A stretch of 64,000 nt of DNA from Isoetes taiwanensis (taxonomy: Eukaryota > Streptophyta > Lycopodiopsida > Isoetales > Isoetaceae): assembly GCA_021234155.1 (NCBI GenBank), contig JAJEKV010000003.1, forward strand, positions 22,041,569 through 22,105,568, written 5' to 3'. A model generated the notes under the pieces. That model did no database searches and had not been told where the DNA came from. It was given only the letters and a program-made list of their open reading frames with translations. Shown here piece after piece: positions 56,407-64,000 of the stretch (positions within the stretch are counted from its first letter, which is position 1; the number at the start of each line of letters is the position of its first letter). Position numbers and translations under genes: made by a program.

Positions 56407-59400
56407 AACATATAATTAGGCCCACGACCCATAAAGTTCCCGAACCCAAAACTGCATCCAAACTCCGTCCAAGTCAGAATTGAGTAGACCAAACCTGCAC
56501 CTCGGCCCACAACTCCTCAAATGTCGACTCCCAATCCCCACCCAAACAAGAAAGGGTAGAAGTGAAAACTGCAATCGCAACACCTCGGAACCGCTGAAAA
56601 TCGGCTACCACCTAAGTGTCAAGAAAGAGGATCGCGCCGAACTGCAAAACACAATCGCACAGATGGTTAACATGAAAAGGTTAGGAACCCTATGGCCAAG
56701 CATGCATCATGCTTGAAAGGCAAGCAGAGCACAAGAATCTGACGAGAAAAAATAGCAGAATAGAGAAATTATAAAGAATCTTCGAAAGCGACATTGCTAC
56801 GCCGAGATAGAGAGAAAATATATAGATACACTAGCCCGACCGCGGGGGTCTTCCCCTCAATGCCCTCTGGAAGCCACAAAGCTATACCAGGAAGAGAAAA
56901 TAGGCACATCCAATAGAAGAACCCTTCGAAGTGACAAGGGCTATGCCGGGAGAGAGAGTAAAAGCACGACCAATGGGAAAAAATCCGAGAGAAAACCCAA
57001 CGGGAAAAGAGAGCAAGAGAGAAAACATACACAAGAATATACAAAGCAGGATCGAGAAGTCATCAAGAATCGTCGGAAGCTACACTGCTATGCCAAGATA
57101 GAGAGAAACACATATAGAGATATCTAGAGACAAACCGAAATACACCAGGCCCGACTGCAAAAATATCCCCAAGAGAGAATAAAGACAAGAATATACACAA
57201 GAAAAAAGGGGGCCGCCCAAAAAGAATTGGCCTTAACAGAGTGGAACAGCCAATGTAAAGTCCAATCCAGATATCAGAGGAGGGAGGGGGGAACTCCGCA
57301 CAACAAAAATTCAGCTCAGAGGAAACACTGATGAAGGAAAGAAGCAAGCGACAGAGTACATACAGATGACAAAGCCAAAACAAGAGCGTGTGCTATAGAA
57401 AGCACAGGCCACAGAAAGAGCGGATCCAAAACTTGCGTGGCGCCAAAACAGACGTCCCTTTCCCTAGAATGGTGGTTCTCTTCTGTATAAGAAGTAAACC
57501 ATGGCATAAGTTTGGGTTGTTCATTTATGTGGGCGCTCAGGACATTTACCACTTGTACCAGAACGTGTGCCTGAGTTATCGCACATATGACATCTTCAAC
57601 AATTAGTTTATATTCACCATTTAAGAAATTATTCCTTACAAACAAATTGCAAGTTATAAACAAAGTGAAAGCTTAGATAATAGTGTACTATCCATCTAAG
57701 ATGCAAAGCTAGCAAACAGGTGTCCTCCAATGCCAGGCATATGTCTTCATGATATTAAATGTGCATTTAATCTTTTTGGAGATAATGAGATGCCAGCAAG
57801 AAACCAGGGGCATAGAATGTTCTGATATTTTAAGCATTTAAGAAATGTTGGAACTAATGAATTGTATGCAAATCTTAGGTGTTAATAAATGTCTAAATTA
57901 CAAATCATTTACTAGGGTAACACCTAAAGTGTCAATATATAGAACAAATCTTTTAGTAAATGTGTTTGCTAGTTCTCTAGATGGTAAACAGGTGCTCGAC
58001 AATGTAGAGCATTATGTGCAGTGACAAACGTCGAAGTATATGGAATAGTGGAAAATTGTGTAAATGACCATTCATTGTTGTATACAACATTCTGTGTGCT
58101 TGAAAGCATTTGCTATTAAAGAACCTCAGTAGCGATGCCGGGCGTGTACGTCATGGTATGTATTTGTGTCGAACAATATTTTGCCATGCATTCTAGGTCA
58201 TGTTTAAAGACTCGTATAGATGTCATATTTGGACTACTGTTGCATATGTGAAGTGGTGTACATTGATCAATAATACAATACAAGAATTTGTTGCAACGAC
58301 TGCCACCATTAATTCTTTGGCATAAAAATACTATTAGGGACTGAAGATGTACAGCCTTCAAGATGATTTTGATCCAAGTGTTATTTTTTAATTAGCAACA
58401 TCATTGTACGTTTGAACACCATAATTGTTTTGCATATTTGATATTAATACTTATATTTTGGCATATTCAAAACATAAGCATATTAGTATTATGGATATAG
58501 ATATTGATGCTACGATGTCGGTAGCAGATATGTGCTCCTGTTGATGCATTTTATGACGAGCCTTTCGAGTTGACCCTCTTGGCAACTCGGGACCTCATCT
58601 AAACTTGTATAATTCTAGATTGATAATATTGGTAAAGAATTGAATCTTCCTTTTCAATTGAAACTTAAACCATTCTTATATTTCCAATATCCATCATGAA
58701 CAACATAACTTCAAAGGACATATTATCCACAATATAATACAACAAAATGTAGCAAATCTGCTCGATTCTTCTAGCTCAACCATGACTCACAACTGCGCTG
58801 CTACTATTAGCTTGACTCATAGTGATGCACTCACTAGGGTTAGTCCTCGTGACTAAGTGGGGATTCCTGGATGCTACTGCATGCATGAAACACTCTGGAA
58901 ATCTTGGGTAACAAGAACATAAGCACAAACAAAGACAGAAGATCCTATGTGAGTAAGGTGCTAAACAATGACAATGTAATCAAATGAAAAACAACACATA
59001 AGCATCATAAAAAAGAACAACCAAAATACCAAAACATCATAAACATAGCTCCAGGACAATGGGAAGCTCAACCAACCTACATGCAAGCCCTGCTAGCAGA
59101 ATAATGCCCAGCTAGCTTACATTCCAAGCCCTGTAGCAGAGTGGTGGGGTGAACCTCATATGTGCATACCTTCTTAGTCCATGTCTGGAACTGGAGAACC
59201 TCTTACCATGGATCCAAGAGTTGACGTAGCATCCTTTCCAGAAGAACTATGCCCGGTGTCATAGAGCACAAGAGCATAACACAGAAACACAGATGACATG
59301 AACATGTTGGAGCAATCCAAGCCACCGAACTTGGAAGCCCAACCCTGGAGGATCTAAGAGATACCGAAATACCAAGATACAGATGATACAATACCAAAGA

Positions 59401-59867
59401 TCAAGACATTTAATGTTCATTATATATTCACTACATGTGTCTACATTTTATCCCTGCCAACACAACCTACTCATGTCAAGATATTACCAGTCTCCTATCT
59501 ATAAAGCTTACCATCCAAATCCATTCCTATGCTATAATGTCAAATCCACTTAATACCGTAGGTATTTTATTAGACTAATATTTATCCACGCCGTAATCAA
59601 ATTCATAAGCTCTCATGGCCCAATTTTGTTCAAAGTTATACTCATCTTATTTATTCTAAAAACTTTTAGCCAAGGTTTTAATAACTCATAATAAAAACCC
59701 ACTTTCCTTACCTCGTGATTTAATTGATACAACTATTACTGCATCTCGGGAGTCGTAAAGTATCATAATTCATTTTTCAATAATTTCCCTTAGTGAATTT
59801 ACTTATTCAAACCATGCATCCCCACTTTGAATGAATCCACACAGACTACCTGCAAGTAACTTAATAG
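56407..59867. other. Gene-free stretch with degenerate internal repeat
   Basis: Two diverged copies of a block (AGAATC.TCG.AAGC.ACA.TGC, GAGATAGAGAGAAA) start near 56776 and 57066, giving a period of roughly 290 bp. The rest is AT-rich intergenic DNA without recognised genes; ORFs such as 57053..57663 on minus have no motif. Confidence 0.4.
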
Positions 59868-60303
59868 CTACTGCGTCTGCTGCTTGGGCAAAGCCATCAC
59901 CAGTGTTGAGGTTCTGGCTCTCCAAATATCATGGTTCCTTTGCCTCTTTATGGCTACCATTTTCTGTTTCAAGTTGTTGAGCAGCACCCCCGCTGCCTTG
60001 CACTCTTTTGGATTTGACAAAATTCCAGGTTCTGAGATTTCCATTTTGTGGTGATGAACCACCCTCTTCATCACATCGGCCTTGATTTTGGGTGAATGCT
60101 TCTTGGTAAGCTTGTTGAAGTAATCAACTGTAAGCTTGGCTATGCCTGCGTCTGATGCTCAAATCTTCTCATTCAACCATTGCTTTTTCATCTTATTTCA
60201 TCTCTCTTTCTCTGTGCATCCAATTTCTTATAAACTGCAGAGGAAACTGGATCTGCACGCAATATCTTCAGTGTTTCATTGAGATCCAACAAATCTGGAA
60301 CAG
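59868..60303 (-). pseudogene. Unrecognised protein-coding remnant
   Basis: Minus frames read a coherent, charged, helical-looking protein: DLLDLNETLKILRADPVSSA, VYKKLDAQRKRDEI, then KQWLNEKI-stop-ASDAGIAKLT, VDYFNKLTKKHSPKIKADVM, KRVVHHHKMEISEPGIL, KAAGVLLNNLKQKMVAIKRQ. There is at least one in-frame stop (in NEKI*AS) and one frame change near the DEIR part. No family known to me. It may be a decayed host gene or transposon cargo. Confidence 0.5.
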
Positions 60304-60724
60304 TGTATTAGAATTCATCTGGCCGAAAATCCAATGCTAAACATGTGATTGCCTCTAGGCCGGGATCAGGGAGCGCCATAAATTTCTTGATAGAGGGAGA
60401 ATAAGTGAATTGGAGGGAGAATTTGTGCGGGCCATGAGCTCGAAGTAGCTGGGGGCTCGAATTTGTAATGTACCACCACTCGCATGAAAATCCAGCCAAA
60501 ATCCCTTAATCATTTCCTAACTGTTCGTTATTGAGATGGACATGTGAGTACATGAAGGGCGTGGAAAAAAATGACGGGCCGTTACACCCACCAGCACCCA
60601 AATTAAGCAAAAGCAGGGGTGCTTTAAGAGGGTTAAAACCCTGCTATAAGCATACATTCGGATGCATGCTTTTGATATCCACCAGCATACTTTTGTCCCA
60701 ATCTGGCCAAGTCTAAGGTGGTCT

Positions 60725-61797
60725 CATTTCATCCTCACGCCACCCACTGTATTGGGACACATCCATCCGATTGCGGGTGATGGCAGGCTGGAAAGCGCTT
60801 TTTTATAATGCAGAATAAAAACCACAGGGCAGAGCTTCATGATTGGGCCCATCAGTTACATCCATTTAGAGTACTAATGGAGCCCATTCTTCTATACTGG
60901 GTCGAGATCTGGGACCCAGTAGTGTCCCTTGCGATTTGGAATGACTTAGAACAGGTGCAGAAGGCCTTCTTAGCACAGGCACTCGGAGTGAAATCTACGG
61001 TCTTATATCAAATCCTATTGCACTAGACAGGATTCTTACCTCTTCAGAGGGCAACACTTCATAAACACGTCATCTATTTCCAGAAGGTTGTCAATATGGA
61101 CGATGCCCGTCTCCCAAACCTGGCGTACACTATAGCAATGGAACCGCAGCGGCTCAAGGCCTATTGGAATGACAAGAGAGCTCAGTGGCTAGCCAGATGG
61201 AATGTGCAGAGCACAGGTGCATACACGTGGATAGAGAGGTCGGTTGCAATAGGCTGAGGCGTTACCTTGATATTTGTAACCTCGGCAAGCTTTGGGATCC
61301 TAGGGCCCTGGAGCAGGACAAAACGACACATTACAAACAAACGCTAAACTGCGGCCCACAATGCTACTTGCATTCACATCTGCCCATGAAAAAGCGTAGG
61401 CTCATCGCCGCACAAGTGCCCACCACCTCCGAATTGAGACAAGCAGGTGGATTGGGGAGCCATGCCAAGATAGGCTTTATCAGTGCTACCAGATGTGAGC
61501 CATTGAGATGAATGTCACACTTTCTAGAGCTGCCCGACATATGATCAGATTCAGGCACATTATGCTCTCTTCGTCAGGCCCGACGAGCCACTACACATGA
61601 TACTGAGCACAGCGTCAGTGCGATCACTAGGAGCATACATTCATGAGATAATGGATAAGGGCTCAATTATACTCCCGGACAACTACTTGATGGGCAGAAA
61701 ATACTTGACCATGTACATATATGTATATTTATACAGCTTGTCAGCAGTCTTATTGCTGCCACAATTTTTTCCTTTAAAACCCTTGGGGGGGGGTTAA
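60725..61797 (+). mobile_element. LINE fragment, 3' part
   Basis: Starts in YWDTSIRLRVMAGWKALFYN (about 60750..60810), then 60808..61026 LLYWVEIWDPVVSLAIWNDL, EQVQKAFLAQALGVKSTVLY. After a stop, FLPLQRATLHKHVIYFQKVV and KRAQWLARWNVQ follow, and then 61185.. RCIHVDREVGCNRLRRYLD. It is colinear with the minus-strand copy at 56406..55663 + 25365..25210. The RT is missing, so it is 5'-truncated, and frameshifts are present. Its 3' tail is displaced to 62392..62428 by the foldback element. Confidence 0.85.
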
Positions 61798-61860
61798 TCT
61801 AGGGAGTAACACGCCTTCTGTGCTTTTGTATTAAATCCCATAGGCTGATTGGTCTCATTA

Positions 61861-62389
61861 GGGATTTTTTGAGGTTATAAAAGGGCCTTCTAAGAACTGT
61901 TGACTAAGCTATATGAACTACCAATCAGAAAACAGAACTGGTAATCCAGTCAGCAAAACAGTTATAACTAACTCACTGGATCACATTTTCTAGCATAACT
62001 GTCGATAGAAAAGTCCAAATGATCTCTTGTTTAGTGCAATAGATAGATCTCGTTGAGATCTTTCCAACCTTAGGTGCTTTGCACATATTTTAACCACTTA
62101 TGATTGTCAAAACTCCAAAAAATATGGTTTTTACCATTTTTTACTATCCTACGGGGCTAAAAGATATGCAAACCACCCAAGGTTGGAAAGATCTCAATGA
62201 GATCTATCTATTGCACCAAACAAGAACTCATTTGGACTTTTCTATCAACACTTATGCTAGAAAATGTGATCCAGTGAGTTAGTTATAACTGTTTTGCTGA
62301 CTGGATTACCAGTTCTGTTTTCTGATTGGTAGTTCATATAGCTTAGTCAGCAGTTCTTAGAAGGCCCTTTTATAACCTCAAAAAATCCC
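61861..62389. mobile_element. 529-bp foldback element with long inverted arms
   Basis: GGGATTTTTTGAGGTTATAA at 61861 is mirrored at 62389. The arms (about 61861..62100 and 62150..62389) are about 240 bp each and match at roughly 95% by eye, around a loop of about 50 bp. A TA dinucleotide flanks each side (61859..61860, 62390..62391), as for a TA target duplication. No transposase is present, so this is a MITE of the foldback type. It sits inside the LINE 3' end. Confidence 0.92.
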
Positions 62390-62391
62390 TA

Positions 62392-62428
62392 ATGCTGTGG
62401 ACGATAAAAAACATTCAATTCAATTCAA
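62392..62428 (+). repeat. Displaced LINE 3' tail with ATTCA repeats
   Basis: ATGCTGTGGACGATAAAAAA followed by CATTCAATTCAATTCAA. Joined to 61840..61860 across the foldback element, it reads as a single LINE/SINE tail (see 33811..33920). Confidence 0.7.
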
Positions 62429-63149
62429 GTCATTAAAAGGGATATGTCACCTTTGTGTATAGGATGGTAAAAGAATCTCTATATATGACATTTTCTTGAA
62501 AACAAAGCTTCTAATATACAATTATTGAATTTTGCTTCATATGTACTCCCTCCCAATTTTATACAATTCAAAAAAAAAATTTGCATTTTGTCGGTGTAGG
62601 TATACATATGTCCAAGCTCCAAAAACATCCCTGTCATTTTCATGCACGTGCTTTGGGGGTTTCTACATGACTCCCCCTTGCCTGATATATAAAGTGAAGT
62701 GCTATGTGCAGCATGGAAGAGAAAAGTAACAAAATTGCTCGTAGGCTTCCACCTACTCCTGAGTGTCGCCTACCCCCACCAATACAATTCACTCCACCAC
62801 TTCCCACACAGCAGTGCAGCCTTCCTCCTCCCATTTAGTTCAGTCCACCACCCCAAGCCGAACGTAGACTTCTCCCTCCCCCCCAGTTTAATTTACTGCA
62901 CACCCCAAGCTGAATGCAGATCTTCCCTAGTCCAGCGTAGACTGCCTCCCCAGTGCAATTCACTCCTTCACCTTCTAACTCGCTACTTAACACTACTCTT
63001 AGTGATAGCAGTCAGTGCTTTGCAACTCCAATTTTTTATGAGACTTCAGGAGCTACTCAACTACGTCATCAAGCTCGATCGCTTTTTCCTAAAGAATGTT
63101 AATTTGTTTCCATCCAAGGCCTCGCTATATCCAACCTCATAGCATCTGT
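62429..63149. other. Promoter-like intergenic stretch
   Basis: TATATAAA at 62686..62693, then a C-rich, CT-rich segment (62750..62970) with loosely repeated CAATTCACTCC and CCCCAAGC.GAA..CAGA words. No ORF with a recognised domain. Confidence 0.35.
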
Positions 63150-64000
63150 CAATACACCATCTATTCCTCTTATGTCAGATGAAAAAACACCTCGTGTTGA
63201 TCTCTCAAACGATGATGTAGCACAACCACACAACACCAATTTGATTTCAAAGCCCCTGCTAGTCAGAACCTCAAGGTAGACTTACACAAGAATGCTTGTA
63301 CATCACAGAGAAGGAAGAAACTAATGGATGAGGGTCACTTGAGGGCAATACATACAAAACATTATTGTCTTCAACATTGTTTGCCAAAGATTGGACTAAG
63401 GTAATAGAGGTTGATTCGCGACAACTACAGTTCAGTGACTTTGTTGGACCAAAGGGGCTATTTAGCCTTCAATATTAGGCCAGACAAGGGTGATTTACAT
63501 GGCTGGTGGCCACACCGTCTATCAAACAGCCTTTAAAATGATTCATGCCTTAGGCAGCAGAAGGCTTCATACAATGAAGAAAAGGCTTGACAAGAACCCT
63601 GGCATAAACGACTACCAGCATTCAGGAAGTATCTCGAGAATTCATGCTTTCAATGTATTTCCTGGCTGGAAGGCTTCTTCAAGGAGTCTTGTGAGAAACT
63701 GCCTAACAGCCTCATATACCACTTAAGTGATAACTTCACGAAATGTGAAGTTTATAATAACTATAAAGAATTATGTATTGAGGCTGGTGAACAACATGTA
63801 TGCTACTCTTATTTTACTGTGCTGTGGAAAAAAGAATGTTCGCATGTAACAATTTCTAGAAAGCACTGTATGCCTGTGCATGTTGCACATTCTGAATTAA
63901 AAGCTCAAAGACAAAATGCAAGGACACTGCATACTAAAAGTAAGCTTCCAAGACTTCTTATGGCTAAGTTCTTTTCAATGCTAGGTTGTTTTCCTGAATA
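63150..64000 (+). pseudogene. Degenerate transposon-like protein, open at right edge
   Basis: Frames in succession: SVNTPSIPLMSDEKTPRVDL (63150..63275); NLKVDLHKNACTSQRRKKLM with HTKHYCLQHCLPKIG (to 63402); VEVDSRQLQFSDFVG; TVYQTAFKMIHALGSRRLHT (63490..); then WLEGFFKESCEKLPNSLIYH, LSDNFTKCEVYNNYKE and CYSYFTVLWKKECSHVTI (63666..64000, still open at the edge). The order C..C motif, helix-turn-helix-like region, WL..FF and Y..YK..S.F..LW....HV.I matches an uncharacterised protein family I recall as abundant in non-seed plants and often transposon-borne. At least three frame changes. Confidence 0.5.

Noticed and set aside
57053-57663. Minus-strand hydrophobic ORFs as possible membrane proteins
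   Set aside because: Hydrophobicity comes from antisense reading of purine-rich repeats, and no start context or family motif is seen.
1-64000. CRISPR arrays, rRNA or tRNA genes, organelle DNA insertions
   Set aside because: No regularly spaced repeats, no rRNA core motifs and no cloverleaf with A/B boxes noticed. A tRNAscan or organelle BLAST could not be run, so absence is not proven.

Overview
The window is nuclear DNA of a land plant. It carries one intact, recognisable host gene: a two-exon nuclear gene for the mitochondrial complex I subunit PSST/NDUFS7 (20319..21886, minus strand). The rest is mostly low-GC repetitive DNA dominated by plant-type retrotransposons. The LINE reverse transcriptase and the mix of remnants remind me of fern genomes (Adiantum/Ceratopteris-like). 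That placement is from memory and is tentative; no marker in the window fixes the species.

Layout. 1..1702 (minus): two unrecognised coding-like segments and a damaged histone-H3-fold segment. 1966..8167: two copies of a 2.86 kb AT-rich repeat, period about 3.34 kb. 8581..9550: primer-binding site and LTR of a truncated minus-strand retrotransposon. 9782..10152: an exon resembling the Crypton/QRICH1-type recombinase-like family, ending at a good splice donor, with a CACTA-type transposon end 45 bp downstream. 14564..15108: Ty1/copia fragment. 17267..19217: LINE with reverse transcriptase. 20319..21886: PSST gene. 21902..25209: no genes, several hairpins and short tandem duplications. 25210..56406: a nested transposon pile. 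59868..60303: unrecognised pseudogene. 60725..62430: LINE 3' part, itself split by a 529-bp foldback element. 63150..64000: damaged transposon-like coding sequence running off the right edge.

The main structure is the pile, whose target-site duplications can be read directly. A minus-strand LINE fragment (25210..25365 + 55663..56406) is split by chromodomain Ty3/gypsy element A (+, 25366..55662, TSD ggcat/ggcag). A is split inside RNase H by Ty3/gypsy element B (-, 28889..53913, TSD ctagg). B's 5' leader contains a Helitron 3' end and is split by Tat-like element C (+, 36690..48156, TSD agctc). C's 3' LTR is split by small non-autonomous LTR element D (-, 45326..47791, TSD accgc). LTR divergence by eye falls from A to D, in the order required by the nesting.

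Most TE proteins are broken by stops and frameshifts. Points of interest are an unusual architecture in C (almost no gag, a long coiled-coil ORF after integrase, and an antisense ORF with its own TATA box), an LTR fragment replacing the integrase core in A, a LINE and a SINE-like insertion sharing a 3' tail, and a cluster of AATCGC-type palindromes near 51.1-51.5 kb. I found no CRISPR array, rRNA gene or tRNA gene by reading. I could not run tRNA or repeat searches.
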